Origin: Lewinella sp050633125
GTDB taxonomy: Bacteria > Bacteroidota > Bacteroidia > Chitinophagales > Saprospiraceae
DNA length: 64,000 bases
NCBI RefSeq assembly: GCF_050633125.1
Contig: NZ_JBOEFX010000008.1
Location: forward strand, 96,825-160,824
Reading direction: 5' to 3'
The notes under the pieces: generated by a model
The model's database searches: none
What the model saw: the letters and a program-made list of their open reading frames with translations, nothing else
What the model was told of the DNA's origin: nothing
Program-made: the position numbers and the translations under genes
Shown here: piece after piece, positions 25,669 to 35,240 of the stretch
Layout of the letters: every line of letters begins with the position of its first letter
Numbering within the stretch: the first letter of the stretch is position 1

Positions 25669-28170
25669 ATGATGAAAAAATACCTCCTTCTTAGTTTGCT
25701 CTGCTCCAGTAGTCTGTTGCTCCGGGCACAGGTAAACTGTTCTGCGACAGCAGCAGCAGGAAGTGGCTATCCGGTCTTTCTGGCAGCAGGCCTTGATATA
25801 GAAACACCAGATTGTGAACACACAACGTTCGGACCACACATCACACAAGCCTACGACGAAAATTTGGAGCGTAACGTCTTTGTTTTTCATAGCCACATCG
25901 TGGAAGACAACGACCGCTGCCAGGTTTTCGATCGGGTACGTATGGAAGTAAAAGGTGGGCCTAACACCAGTACGGAACTACAGCACAACTTGGGAGGAAC
26001 CTCTCACTATCGGTGGAAATTCAGGGTTGACGAAAACTTTGTGGGCGCTTCTTCTTTCTGTCATATTTTTCAGAACAAAATCTTCGGCGGAGCAGATAGT
26101 GGGTTTCCGGTTATTACCCTTACACTTCGTGCGGATAAGCTGGAGGCGCGGCATAATGGAGGTGATACAGGAGCTGACCTTGGAGTGTTAGCTGAGGCTG
26201 ATCTTGATCACTTTCGCGGTAAATGGGTGGAAGGCTATCTACGTCAGGTACACCGCGAAGACGGCGCTATCTTCTTGACACTTAAAGACATGAATACGGG
26301 CATCACGCTGCTTTCTTACGAAAATAACAACATCGACTTGTGGCGGGATGGTGCAGAATACAGTCGCCCCAAGTGGGGAATGTATCGTTTGAAAGGCGGC
26401 AGCCTGCAAGATGAAGAAATACGCTTTGCAGACTTCTGTGTTTCGGAAGTAGAGGAGGAGCTGTGCCCGGAAGAGGCTGTATTGGTGCCCGATACGGTTG
26501 CGCCTACTGCTCCATTGAATTTAGCAGCCTCGAATGTTACGATCACAAGCGTGGACCTTAGTTGGTTGGCTGCTACCGACGAATATGGCGTAACGGCTTA
26601 CGATGTTCTTCAAGACGGAATGGTTGTTGAGACGGTGACCGGATTAACAGCCACAATCAATGATCTGATAGGATCTACCACATACACCTTTACCGTCCAG
26701 GCGCGCGACGAGGCGGGTAATGTTTCCGCCGCTAGCAATGCCGTCACGATCACCACCGATTTGACTACGGCTTTGCCCGATCCGGCCAGTGCGCCTAGCC
26801 CAGGAAATGGTGCTACGAACGTGAGTAACGCTACCAATTTGAGTTGGTTGGCTGGCGGAAATACCGGTGATTTTGAACTCTATTTTGGTACGACTAATTC
26901 TCCCCCGTTGGTGAGTACTCAGAATACGACCACTTATTTGCCAACTTTGGCACCTAACACGACCTATTTTTGGAAAATCATAGCGCTCAACGAAAACGGA
27001 GCCACCGAGGGGCCACTATGGTCATTTACCACCGGCGAACTCAATAGTGATATGCCTTGGGAAGTGTACCGGGCCGATGCGCGGCCAGAAGTAGAAACCA
27101 ATTTTTTTGCACTCAATGCCGCCCCTGCTGTCCCTCCTGTGGATGAAATAGTAGCCGACCCCAATGGGGCCGATAATCGCTATTTCGGTTTCCGTAGTAA
27201 TAGCAGTGAAAACTTTCGCTGGCGCTATGAACTTGAAAGTACCGACACTGTCTATACCATTGTTGCCCGCCTCAAAGCAGTAAGTCCGGACGTGAATGGT
27301 GTCTGCTATTTTGATATACGTATCGGTGGCTGGCGCCAAAAAGTAAGAATCAATCAATCTACGATCAAGCTGGAAAAGTCGTCGCCAGTAGCGGAACAAG
27401 AGGTGCCTTTTAACTGGAACAATGAACTACACATAATGCGCATGACCGTCAATGGTAGCCAGACTACTATTTATGTGGATGAAAACCCCGTTCCTCTGGT
27501 AAGTGGAATAAGCAATGAGCAAAGTGCCATTAGTTTCTTCGAGTGGGGAAAGTCAGGTGGAGCAGATTATGGCGCTTATATAGATTGGTTAGCAGTAGAT
27601 AAAACAGGTGTTTACGCTCCGGGAGAGGGTACGCCTCTACCTGCGGATTTGTTTCTAAGTAGTGATGCTACGTTAGCTACTTTAATAGTAAATGGAACAC
27701 CTGTAACAGGTTTTACACCTTATCAACTGGCATATACGGTAGAGTTGGCAACAACAGAAGTACCGACGCTGACTTATATGCCCCGTTCGCAATTAGCAAC
27801 GGCGACTGCTATAAACCCCTCGACTGTCCCGAATACTGAAGCTACGGTGACTGTTACTGCCCAAGATGGGTTGACGGTAAAAACCTATACCATTGATTAT
27901 ATAGGTGCCACTGCTGTGGAATCTCCTGTTACGGATTTACAGTTACAGGTGTTTCCTAATCCGGTGCGGGAGCAGTTGCAGATTGTACTTTCAGAAACAG
28001 AGGCTGCTACGGGTACTATTTTTAGCCTGAATGGTCAGGTGATGAAAGATGGTTTACTTTTACGAAATGGCACCTTGGTCGATGTTTCAACCTGGCCGAG
28101 AGGCGTCTACGTTTTAACTGCTTATACTTCCAGTAACACCTCTTCGGAGATCAAATTTGTTTTGGAGTAA
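25669..28170 (+). CDS. Large secreted jelly-roll protein with FN3 domains, T9SS type A; candidate lyase or glycan binder
   Basis: 833 residues. Signal peptide (LLSLLCSSSLLLRAQ); residues about 22-265 look like a concanavalin-type jelly roll of the polysaccharide-lyase/lectin kind (FGPHITQAYDENLERNVFVF, HYRWKFRVDENFVG, FCHIFQNKIFGG); FN3 at about 273-362 (DLSWLAATDEYGVTAYDV, YTFTVQARDEAGN) and a second FN3-like at about 367-455; a second jelly roll at about 460-655; a cadherin-like domain (about 660-745); a sorting domain (about 757-833, VFPNPVREQLQIVL). The first domain recalls PL20/PF14099-type lyases but I could not confirm catalytic residues. It precedes the glucuronate genes in the same direction. 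Confidence 0.65.
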   Translation: MMKKYLLLSLLCSSSLLLRAQVNCSATAAAGSGYPVFLAAGLDIETPDCEHTTFGPHITQAYDENLERNVFVFHSHIVEDNDRCQVFDRVRMEVKGGPNTSTELQHNLGGTSHYRWKFRVDENFVGASSFCHIFQNKIFGGADSGFPVITLTLRADKLEARHNGGDTGADLGVLAEADLDHFRGKWVEGYLRQVHREDGAIFLTLKDMNTGITLLSYENNNIDLWRDGAEYSRPKWGMYRLKGGSLQDEEIRFADFCVSEVEEELCPEEAVLVPDTVAPTAPLNLAASNVTITSVDLSWLAATDEYGVTAYDVLQDGMVVETVTGLTATINDLIGSTTYTFTVQARDEAGNVSAASNAVTITTDLTTALPDPASAPSPGNGATNVSNATNLSWLAGGNTGDFELYFGTTNSPPLVSTQNTTTYLPTLAPNTTYFWKIIALNENGATEGPLWSFTTGELNSDMPWEVYRADARPEVETNFFALNAAPAVPPVDEIVADPNGADNRYFGFRSNSSENFRWRYELESTDTVYTIVARLKAVSPDVNGVCYFDIRIGGWRQKVRINQSTIKLEKSSPVAEQEVPFNWNNELHIMRMTVNGSQTTIYVDENPVPLVSGISNEQSAISFFEWGKSGGADYGAYIDWLAVDKTGVYAPGEGTPLPADLFLSSDATLATLIVNGTPVTGFTPYQLAYTVELATTEVPTLTYMPRSQLATATAINPSTVPNTEATVTVTAQDGLTVKTYTIDYIGATAVESPVTDLQLQVFPNPVREQLQIVLSETEAATGTIFSLNGQVMKDGLLLRNGTLVDVSTWPRGVYVLTAYTSSNTSSEIKFVLE

Positions 28171-28175
28171 CTTTA

Positions 28176-28205
28176 GGAATAGCACAATTTATTTTTTGCG
28201 CAATA
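28176..28205 (+). repeat. Hairpin repeat family, copy 2 (short, degenerate form)
   Basis: GGAATAGCAC ... TTTTTTGCGCAATA nearly fills the 42-nt gap between the jelly-roll gene and the SDR gene, 8 nt ahead of the SDR ATG. The ends match the family; the stem is weak in this copy. Confidence 0.5.
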
Positions 28206-28212
28206 AAAGGAT

Positions 28213-29010
28213 ATGAAAGATAAAGTAGCCGTCATCACCGGCGGAAATGGGACACTAGGTAGTGCTTTTGCAAAAGGTTTTGCAGAAGCAGGAGCCACGG
28301 TTTTTATTTTGGGCCGAAATGCAGAAAAATCTGCTGCCAGGGTTGCCGAATTTAAAGAATTGGGCTTAACCATCCATGCGATTACTTGTGATGTACTCAA
28401 GGAAGATTCCGTCAACAAAGCCGCCGAGCAAGTCATTGCTAAAGCTGGGCATGTCGATGTTTTGGTAAACGGTGCTGGGGGCAATCGTTCAGGAGCAACC
28501 ATTATGCCTGAGCAGACGATCTTCGATATGCCCATTGATGAGTTTCGCAAGGTCAATGACCTCAATTTGGCTGGTACGGTACTGCCTTCGGTGGTTTTTG
28601 CCCGACTTATGGCTGAACGGGGGCAGGGGTGTATCGTCAATATTTCATCGATGGCGGCTCAGCTACCCCTTACGCGGGTAGTGGGGTATTCGGCGTCAAA
28701 GGCGGCGGTCGATAATTTTACTCGCTGGCTAGCGGTCGAGCTGGCAGTGAAGTACGGTGGAGGAATTAGGGTCAACGCCATTGCGCCCGGCTTTTTTATC
28801 GCCGAGCAAAATCGCAGTTTACTGCTAAAAGAAGACAATACGCTCACCGACCGTGGGAATACGATAATCAATCAAACACCCATGCGCCGCTTTGGCGAAC
28901 CCGACGAGTTGATTAGTACACTTCTGTGGTTGTGCGATGATCGTTCGGCTTTCGTTACCGGAATTGTGGTGCCAGTAGATGGTGGATTTAGTGCATTTAG
29001 CGGTGTATAA
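28213..29010 (+). CDS. SDR oxidoreductase, predicted fructuronate reductase (D-mannonate oxidoreductase)
   Basis: Cytoplasmic classical short-chain dehydrogenase of 265 residues. NAD(P)-binding motif TGGNGTLG near the N-terminus, NGAGG in place of NNAG, catalytic Ser (NISSMAA) and YSASK. In Bacteroidota and Firmicutes an SDR of this type often replaces UxuB and sits beside uxuA, reducing D-fructuronate to D-mannonate. Here it is 9 nt ahead of uxuA and followed by uxaC, which makes that reaction the best guess. No other fructuronate reductase is visible in the window. Confidence 0.8.
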   Translation: MKDKVAVITGGNGTLGSAFAKGFAEAGATVFILGRNAEKSAARVAEFKELGLTIHAITCDVLKEDSVNKAAEQVIAKAGHVDVLVNGAGGNRSGATIMPEQTIFDMPIDEFRKVNDLNLAGTVLPSVVFARLMAERGQGCIVNISSMAAQLPLTRVVGYSASKAAVDNFTRWLAVELAVKYGGGIRVNAIAPGFFIAEQNRSLLLKEDNTLTDRGNTIINQTPMRRFGEPDELISTLLWLCDDRSAFVTGIVVPVDGGFSAFSGV

Positions 29011-29019
29011 AAGATAACT

Positions 29020-30198
29020 ATGAAGCATTTAGAACAAACCTGGCGTTGGTACGGACCCAATGATCCGGTAAGCCTGGCAGACATTCGGCAAGCGGGAGCT
29101 ACGGGCATCGTTACGGCTTTGCATCATATCCCTAGTGGAGACGTTTGGCCGGTGGCAGAAATTCAAAAACGGAAACAAGAATTGGAGGACAACGGCCTGC
29201 GCTGGTCGGTGGTAGAGAGTATTCCTGTACACGAAGACATCAAACGGGCAACGGGCGATTACCAGCGTTACATCACCAATTATCAGCAAAGTATACGCAA
29301 CCTCGCGACTTGTGGTATATCTATCGTGACCTACAACTTTATGCCCGTGCTCGACTGGTCGCGCACCGAGTTGTATCATCCTATGCCAGATGGGTCTACA
29401 GGCCTTTATTTTGAAAAAGCAGCTTTTGCAGCTTTCGATTTATTCCTACTGAAGCGTGCTGGAGCAGAGGCAGATTATAGTGCTGAAGAACAGCAGAAAG
29501 CAGCAGCTGTTTTCGCAAAGATGGACGAAGCAGCCCGCCAGAAATTGGTGAAGAACATTATCGCCGGCTTGCCTGGCGGAACGACAGAAGGTGTACTGGA
29601 TCTCGAAAGATTTCGTGCCATTTTGGACACCTATAGTGGCATTGATGCCGATAAACTACGAGGAAACCTCATTTACTTTTTACAGCAGATCACTCCCGTA
29701 GCGGAGGAAGTAGGGGTAAAGTTGGCTATCCATCCGGATGACCCACCGTTCCCTCTTTTGGGTTTGCCCAGAGTGGTGAGTACCGCCCAAGATGTACAGA
29801 AGCTGATGCAAACCGTTGCGTCCCCCTGTAATGGTTTGTGCTTCTGTACGGGGTCTTTTGGGGTACGCCCTGATAATGACCTGCCAGGTATGGTAGATCA
29901 ATTTGGCGAACGTATTCATTTTATCCACTTGCGTGCCACCAAGCGTGATGCCGAGGGCAACTTCTTTGAGGCCAACCACCTCGAAGGCGATGTGGATATG
30001 TATGTTGTAATGAAAAACCTGCTCCGGGCGGCGCACCAGCAAGGTGTAAACATCCCCATGCGCCCGGATCATGGCCATCAGATGCTGGATGACTTGCGTA
30101 AACAAACCAATCCCGGTTACTCGGGCATCGGTCGCTTGCGTGGGCTGGCGGAGTTGCGTGGGTTAGAAATGGGCATTTTAAGATCAGCGGAAAGTTAA
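29020..30198 (+). CDS. uxuA: Mannonate dehydratase
   Basis: 392 residues, normal length for UxuA. Dehydrates D-mannonate to 2-keto-3-deoxy-D-gluconate in the cytoplasm using a divalent metal. Family-type segments include EQTWRWYGPNDPVSLADIRQ at the N-terminus, VVESIPVHEDIKR, KLAIHPDDPPFPLLGLPR, GLCFCTGSFG, IHFIHLRATKR and MRPDHGHQMLDD with likely metal-binding His and Cys residues. Second gene in the SDR-uxuA-uxaC run, with gaps of 9 and 9 nt. Confidence 0.95.
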   Translation: MKHLEQTWRWYGPNDPVSLADIRQAGATGIVTALHHIPSGDVWPVAEIQKRKQELEDNGLRWSVVESIPVHEDIKRATGDYQRYITNYQQSIRNLATCGISIVTYNFMPVLDWSRTELYHPMPDGSTGLYFEKAAFAAFDLFLLKRAGAEADYSAEEQQKAAAVFAKMDEAARQKLVKNIIAGLPGGTTEGVLDLERFRAILDTYSGIDADKLRGNLIYFLQQITPVAEEVGVKLAIHPDDPPFPLLGLPRVVSTAQDVQKLMQTVASPCNGLCFCTGSFGVRPDNDLPGMVDQFGERIHFIHLRATKRDAEGNFFEANHLEGDVDMYVVMKNLLRAAHQQGVNIPMRPDHGHQMLDDLRKQTNPGYSGIGRLRGLAELRGLEMGILRSAES

Positions 30199-30207
30199 AC
30201 TAGTCAC

Positions 30208-31605
30208 ATGAAACCATTTTTGAACGAAAATTTCCTTTTAGAAAGCGCTACTGCTGAACGCTTGTATCACGAGTATGCACGCGAACAACCCATCATTGAT
30301 TATCACAATCATTTGTCTCCACAAGAAATTGCAGAAGACAAGCATTTTTCGACCATTACGGAAGTTTGGCTCAAAGGCGACCATTACAAATGGCGGGCTA
30401 TGCGAGCCAATGGTATCTCCGAGACCTTCATTACTGGAGACGCTGATGATCGCGAGAAATTTTTAAAATGGGCAGAGACTGTGCCTTATACCCTGCGCAA
30501 CCCACTCTATCATTGGACGCACCTGGAATTGCAACGGTATTTTGGTATCAATGATTTACTCAGCGCAACGACTGGGGAGGCTATTTACGAGCAGACAAAT
30601 ACAGTGCTGGCTACGCCAAAATTTGCCGTTAGTGGCCTTTTGGCGAAGATGAAAGTAGAAATCGTTTGTACCACTGATCACCCTACCGATGATTTAGCAT
30701 TTCACCGCTTGCACGCGGAAGCCGGACGAAGTTTGAAGATGCTGCCCACTTTCAGGCCCGACAAATTTCTGGTGGTTGATGGTGCTGATTTTCTTCTCTT
30801 TTTGACCAAATTGGAAGCCATCATTGGTACATCCATCAATACTTTTGATCAACTACTGGCCGCCCTTGAAAATAGGATCGACTACTTTGCTGCACACGGT
30901 TGCCAATTGGCCGACCATGGCTTAGGCCAGCTTTATCCCATTGATTTCGGAACAGTCAAGCTAGATGATGTGCTGGTTAAAGCAAAAAATAAGCAGTCTT
31001 TGGCCTCCGAGGAGGTAGAAGCCTTCCAGATGGCAGCCCTCCATGAACTAGGAAAAATGTATCACCAGCGTAATTGGACGATGCAGTTGCACCTGGGGGC
31101 TATTCGCGACAACAATCAGCGTTTGCTAAAAAGCATCGGTGCTGACGTTGGCTGCGACAGTATAGGAGATTTTGATCAAGCCCGTGGGCTGGCAGCTTTT
31201 CTGAACCGATTGGACACAGAAGACAAATTGGCTAAAACCATCCTCTATAACCTCAATCCTCGCGACAATGAAGTATTCGCGACAATGGCAGGGAACTACA
31301 ACGATGGTACGTTAGCTGGAAAAATTCAGTGGGGCTCGGCTTGGTGGTTTCTCGATCAGAAGGATGGTATGGAGAAGCAGCTCAATACACTATCGCAACT
31401 AGGTTTGCTCAGTCGATTTATTGGTATGCTTACGGACAGCAGGAGTTTTTTGTCCTTCCCAAGGCATGAATATTTTCGGCGTATTCTGTGCAATCTCCTA
31501 GGCGATGATGTAGAGCAAGGACTACTACCGAATGATCTGCCTTGGCTGGGTGGAGTTGTAGAAGACATCTGCTATCGTAACGCCAAGAAATTCTTTGATT
31601 TTTAA
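30208..31605 (+). CDS. uxaC: Glucuronate isomerase
   Basis: 465 residues of the amidohydrolase-fold uronate isomerase family. Interconverts D-glucuronate and D-fructuronate (or galacturonate and tagaturonate). Family marks are the N-terminal metal motif DYHNHLSPQEIAED, LKGDHYKWRAMRANGI, GAIRDNNQRL and the C-terminal GMLTDSRSFLSFPRHEYFRR. All other sugar-acid genes nearby point to glucuronate as the physiological substrate. It is followed by a copy of the hairpin repeat, then the TRAP genes. Confidence 0.95.
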   Translation: MKPFLNENFLLESATAERLYHEYAREQPIIDYHNHLSPQEIAEDKHFSTITEVWLKGDHYKWRAMRANGISETFITGDADDREKFLKWAETVPYTLRNPLYHWTHLELQRYFGINDLLSATTGEAIYEQTNTVLATPKFAVSGLLAKMKVEIVCTTDHPTDDLAFHRLHAEAGRSLKMLPTFRPDKFLVVDGADFLLFLTKLEAIIGTSINTFDQLLAALENRIDYFAAHGCQLADHGLGQLYPIDFGTVKLDDVLVKAKNKQSLASEEVEAFQMAALHELGKMYHQRNWTMQLHLGAIRDNNQRLLKSIGADVGCDSIGDFDQARGLAAFLNRLDTEDKLAKTILYNLNPRDNEVFATMAGNYNDGTLAGKIQWGSAWWFLDQKDGMEKQLNTLSQLGLLSRFIGMLTDSRSFLSFPRHEYFRRILCNLLGDDVEQGLLPNDLPWLGGVVEDICYRNAKKFFDF

Positions 31606-31608
31606 TAA

Positions 31609-31650
31609 GGAACAGCACGAAAATCGCATTTTATTTTCTGCGCAATACTT
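31609..31650 (+). repeat. Hairpin repeat family, copy 3
   Basis: GGAACAGCACG, then AAAAT-CGC-ATTTT as a short perfect stem, then TATTTTCTGCGCAATACTT. It occupies most of the 54-nt gap between uxaC and dctP and ends 10 nt before the dctP ATG. Confidence 0.6.
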
Positions 31651-31659
31651 AGGAAGAAT

Positions 31660-32634
31660 ATGAAATATTGCTTTTATCTGTTGGTCTTTACATTCCTACT
31701 CATGGCGGGGTCTTGTGAGAAATTGGGAACAGCCAAGGTGGTTTACCTGGCGCATACATTGCCAATTACGCACCCTGTACACCAGGGGATGGAGGTTTTT
31801 GCTGCTAGCGTAGAAGAACAGTCGGGCGGCGCTCTAACGGTAAAGATTTTCCCCGACGGGCAGCTGGGCACAGAACGGGAAGTACTAGAGTTACTACAAA
31901 TTGGTAGTATCGCGATGACCAAGGTGAGTGCCGCTGCTATGGCCAATTTCGCACCAGAATACCAGGTGATGGGCGTCCCTTATCTCTTTCGCAACAAGGA
32001 TCACTTTTTTTCGGTGTTGGAAGGCCCAACGGGCGAGGCCATCCTCGAAGCGGGCAGCGAGTACCTTCTCAAAGGCTTATGTTTCTACGATGCCGGTAGC
32101 CGTAGCTTTTACACCAAAAAGAAACCCATCCGGACGCCAGAGGATTTGAAAGGATTGAAAATACGGGTGATGAGCCACCAGATGTCTGTAGACATGGTCA
32201 ACGAAATGGGAGGCTCCGCTACGCCTATGGCTTATAGTGAATTGTATACTGCATTGCAGCAAGGGGTAGTGGATGGTGCGGAAAACAACCCGCCTTCTTT
32301 TGTGACCTCAGGGCATTACGAAGTATGCAAATTCTATACCCTCGATGAACACAGCTCTATCCCCGATGTGCTGGTGATGGGTACGAAATATTGGGATACC
32401 CTGGAAGCGCAAGAACAAGAATGGTTGCGCGCTGCGGCCAAAGTTTCGGCCACTGCGCAGAAGCAGTTTTGGGAAGACAATGTAGCGGAATGTATGGCCA
32501 AGTTGAAAGCTGAAAATGTAGAAATCATCCGTCCTGAAAAAAGCTTGTTTGCGAATAAGACACAAGCCGTTTTGGAGGAGTTTAGCAAAGACCCGCGCAT
32601 GAGAAAGTTGGTAGAGGAAATTCAGGCACAATAA
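31660..32634 (+). CDS. dctP: TRAP transporter substrate-binding protein (DctP type), lipoprotein
   Basis: Extracytoplasmic solute receptor of 324 residues for a TRAP transporter. The N-terminus ends in a lipobox (LLMAGSC), so it is probably tethered to a membrane rather than free in the periplasm. Conserved DctP segments: LPITHPVHQGMEVFAASVEE, LKGLKIRVM (the Arg that usually contacts the ligand carboxylate), YSELYTALQQGVVDGAENNP. Ligand likely glucuronate or another monomeric uronate, from context. Operon with dctQ and dctM (14- and 3-nt gaps). Confidence 0.92.
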   Translation: MKYCFYLLVFTFLLMAGSCEKLGTAKVVYLAHTLPITHPVHQGMEVFAASVEEQSGGALTVKIFPDGQLGTEREVLELLQIGSIAMTKVSAAAMANFAPEYQVMGVPYLFRNKDHFFSVLEGPTGEAILEAGSEYLLKGLCFYDAGSRSFYTKKKPIRTPEDLKGLKIRVMSHQMSVDMVNEMGGSATPMAYSELYTALQQGVVDGAENNPPSFVTSGHYEVCKFYTLDEHSSIPDVLVMGTKYWDTLEAQEQEWLRAAAKVSATAQKQFWEDNVAECMAKLKAENVEIIRPEKSLFANKTQAVLEEFSKDPRMRKLVEEIQAQ

Positions 32635-32648
32635 TAAGAACCAGAGGT

Positions 32649-33143
32649 ATGATGAAAATATACGACAGTATAAATGGGTTTATCGAAAAGCTACTAGTGG
32701 TCATTTTTGCGCTGCTGGTACTAGATGTACTCTGGCAGGTGTTTGGCCGCTATGTTCTCAATCAGTCGTTTTCCTTTACGGAAGAATTTGCCCGCTTTGC
32801 CCTCATCTGGCTGGCGGTCTTGGGAGCAGCTTACCTGAACGGGCAGCGAGAGCATTTGGCGATGGATTTCTTGCTCAATAAGCTTTCCAAAGAACGCCAG
32901 CAGGAACGACTACAAGTTATTGAAGCCCTCATGCTGGTCTTTGCACTGGTGGTGATGGTAGTAGGGGGTGGCAATCTGGTCTACACGACTTTACGCTTGG
33001 GCCAAACCTCGGCAGCGATGCATATTCCCTTGGGGTACGTGTATGCCATTGTGCCCGTTAGCGGCTTGCTGATTATGTTTTTTTCGATCTGCAATATTTC
33101 TCACTACCGCCAGAAAAAGGCTTCGTATTGCGCAAAAAAATAA
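32649..33143 (+). CDS. dctQ: TRAP transporter small permease (DctQ type)
   Basis: 164 residues with four membrane segments. The family pattern VLDVLWQVFGRYVLNQSFSF then TEEFARFALIWLAVLGAAY is well kept. It pairs with the large DctM subunit in the inner membrane. The start may be either of the two ATGs at 32649 and 32652. Its last codons run through CGTATTGCGCAAAAAAA (33123-33139), the reversed end of the hairpin repeat. Confidence 0.92.
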   Translation: MMKIYDSINGFIEKLLVVIFALLVLDVLWQVFGRYVLNQSFSFTEEFARFALIWLAVLGAAYLNGQREHLAMDFLLNKLSKERQQERLQVIEALMLVFALVVMVVGGGNLVYTTLRLGQTSAAMHIPLGYVYAIVPVSGLLIMFFSICNISHYRQKKASYCAKK

Positions 33144-33146
33144 ATC

Positions 33147-34451
33147 ATGTCTATTGAACTTATAAGTATACTGCTCCTTTTTCTGAGCTTCTTTTGGTTG
33201 CTGGGCTATGGAGTGCCGGTCGCCTATAGTATAGGTATTTCCACGACGCTGACTATTTTGCTCAACATCGCTGTTGTGCCAGGTATCACTACGGTAGCTC
33301 AACGAATGACGACCGGTATTGATAGTTTCGCTTTGTTGGCGATTCCTTTTTTCGTTCTTGCGGGCGAGCTCATGAACCAAGGTGGTGTTGCCAACCGGCT
33401 TGTGAATTTCGCCAAATCGCTGATGGGGAGCCTCCCAGGCGGGCTGGCTTACGTCAATACGCTGGCGGCGATGTTATTTGGCGCTATTTCGGGTTCCGCA
33501 GTAGCGGCGGCCTCCGCCATTGGTAGTGTAATGACCGACCGGATGGAGGAAGAAGGCTACCCACGCCCCTTCAGTGCGGCGCTCAATATTACGGCTTCGA
33601 CCACGGGGCTGTTGATCCCTCCGAGCAATGTCCTAATCGTATATGCATTGGCGAGCGGAGGAGCGGCATCAGTAGCGGCGCTGTTTATTGCGGGGTACAT
33701 TCCCGGCATTTTGGTGGGGCTGGCCTTGATGATCGTTGCTGCGGTGGTCGCCCGGAAACGAAAATTCCCGAAAGGAGAAAGGGTGAAACTCAGTAAAGTC
33801 TGGCAAGATTTCCGACGAGCATTTTTCAGTCTGCTAATGTTGGTGATCATTGTTGGAGGAATTGTGCAAGGTGTTTTTACTGCTACGGAAGCTGCCGCAG
33901 TAGCCGTGTTTTATGCCCTTGTTTTAGGATTTAGCTACAAGACGATTCGCTTTGCCGATTTATCGGGTATCCTGCTCAATAGTGCCAAAACGACGGCAAT
34001 TGTTATGTTCCTGATTTGTACATCAATGGCTATGTCGTGGTTGTTCTCTTTTGAGAGTATTCCTCAGTTGATGACAGGCTTTTTGTTGGATACTGTCAGT
34101 AGCCCCATCCTGATTTTTTTACTCATCAACCTGACCTTGTTGATCGTAGGGACTTTTATGGATATGACGCCAGCAGTGCTGATTTTTACCCCCATTTTCC
34201 TTCCTGTTGTAACCCAATTGGGAATGGACCCTGTACACTTCGGTATCATTATGGTGCTGAATCTCTGTATTGGTTTATGTACGCCACCTGTGGGGACAAT
34301 TCTATTTGTCGGAGCGGGTGTTGCTAAAATATCGGTGTCGAAAGTGATCAAACCATTGATGCCTTTTTTGTTAGCTATGATTTTGATGCTGATGGTCGTA
34401 ACCTTTTTCGAGGGACTTTCCTTGTGGTTGCCGAGCCTCTTTAACTTATAA
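33147..34451 (+). CDS. dctM: TRAP transporter large permease (DctM type)
   Basis: 434 residues with about 12 hydrophobic segments. Family segments include GIDSFALLAIPFFVLAGELM, GAISGSAVAAASAIGSVM, TGLLIPPSNVLIVYALASGG and LNLCIGLCTPPVGTILFVG. It forms the sodium-driven transport channel with DctQ. Directly after dctQ (3 nt), and 18 nt ahead of kduD, so transport and catabolism are probably co-transcribed. Confidence 0.95.
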   Translation: MSIELISILLLFLSFFWLLGYGVPVAYSIGISTTLTILLNIAVVPGITTVAQRMTTGIDSFALLAIPFFVLAGELMNQGGVANRLVNFAKSLMGSLPGGLAYVNTLAAMLFGAISGSAVAAASAIGSVMTDRMEEEGYPRPFSAALNITASTTGLLIPPSNVLIVYALASGGAASVAALFIAGYIPGILVGLALMIVAAVVARKRKFPKGERVKLSKVWQDFRRAFFSLLMLVIIVGGIVQGVFTATEAAAVAVFYALVLGFSYKTIRFADLSGILLNSAKTTAIVMFLICTSMAMSWLFSFESIPQLMTGFLLDTVSSPILIFLLINLTLLIVGTFMDMTPAVLIFTPIFLPVVTQLGMDPVHFGIIMVLNLCIGLCTPPVGTILFVGAGVAKISVSKVIKPLMPFLLAMILMLMVVTFFEGLSLWLPSLFNL

Positions 34452-34469
34452 CCTCAATCAAAAATATAT

Positions 34470-35240
34470 ATGAGCATCCTCAACGCATTTGACCTTAGCG
34501 GGAAGACTGCCCTCGTGACGGGTTGTAAACGCGGTATTGGCAAAGCTATGGCAATAGCTTTGGCCGAAGCAGGTGCCGATGTGATCGGTGTATCTGCAAC
34601 ATTAGCACTGCAAGGCAGTGAGATCGAAAAAGAGGTGACGGCTTTAGGCCGAAAATTTAAAGCTTATCAAGCTGATTTTTCCAACAGAGAAGCCCTATAT
34701 GCTTTTATTAAAAAAGTAAAAACAGAGGAAGCACCGGTGGATATTTTGGTTAATAATGCCGGGACAATAATGCGTGCTCCTGCGGCTGAGCATTCTGATG
34801 ACTTTTGGGACAATGTTTTAGATGTGAACCTCAATGCACCATTTATTCTGGCCCGAGAATTTGGCCGTGATATGTTACAGCGAGGACACGGAAAAATAAT
34901 CTTTACCGCTTCTTTATTAACCTTCCAAGGTGGTATTACAGTCCCTGGTTACGCAGCTAGTAAAGGAGCCATAGGTAGCTTAGTCAAAGCCCTTTCTAAT
35001 GAATGGGCAGGGCGTGGTGTTTGTGTAAATGCCATTGCGCCAGGCTACATCGCAACCGATAATACCCAGGCACTACGTGAAAACCCTGAGCGAAACGACG
35101 CTATCCTGGCACGGATTCCAAGCAATCGCTGGGGTACGCCTGCCGATTTTAAAGGCCCAACTGTATTTCTGGCTTCTTCAGCCGCTGATTATGTCAGCGG
35201 AGAAGTGCTGGTGGTCGATGGTGGCTGGATGGGGAGGTAG
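34470..35240 (+). CDS. kduD: 2-dehydro-3-deoxy-D-gluconate 5-dehydrogenase type SDR
   Basis: 256 residues; classical SDR with the KduD-like start (LNAFDLSGKTALVTGCKRGI), TGCKRGIG cofactor loop, NNAG, catalytic YAASK and the end SGEVLVVDGGWMGR. Reduces 2,5-diketo-3-deoxygluconate to KDG after KduI in the breakdown of unsaturated uronates. Its presence with kduI is what links the lyases and GH88 to central metabolism. Confidence 0.88.
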   Translation: MSILNAFDLSGKTALVTGCKRGIGKAMAIALAEAGADVIGVSATLALQGSEIEKEVTALGRKFKAYQADFSNREALYAFIKKVKTEEAPVDILVNNAGTIMRAPAAEHSDDFWDNVLDVNLNAPFILAREFGRDMLQRGHGKIIFTASLLTFQGGITVPGYAASKGAIGSLVKALSNEWAGRGVCVNAIAPGYIATDNTQALRENPERNDAILARIPSNRWGTPADFKGPTVFLASSAADYVSGEVLVVDGGWMGR

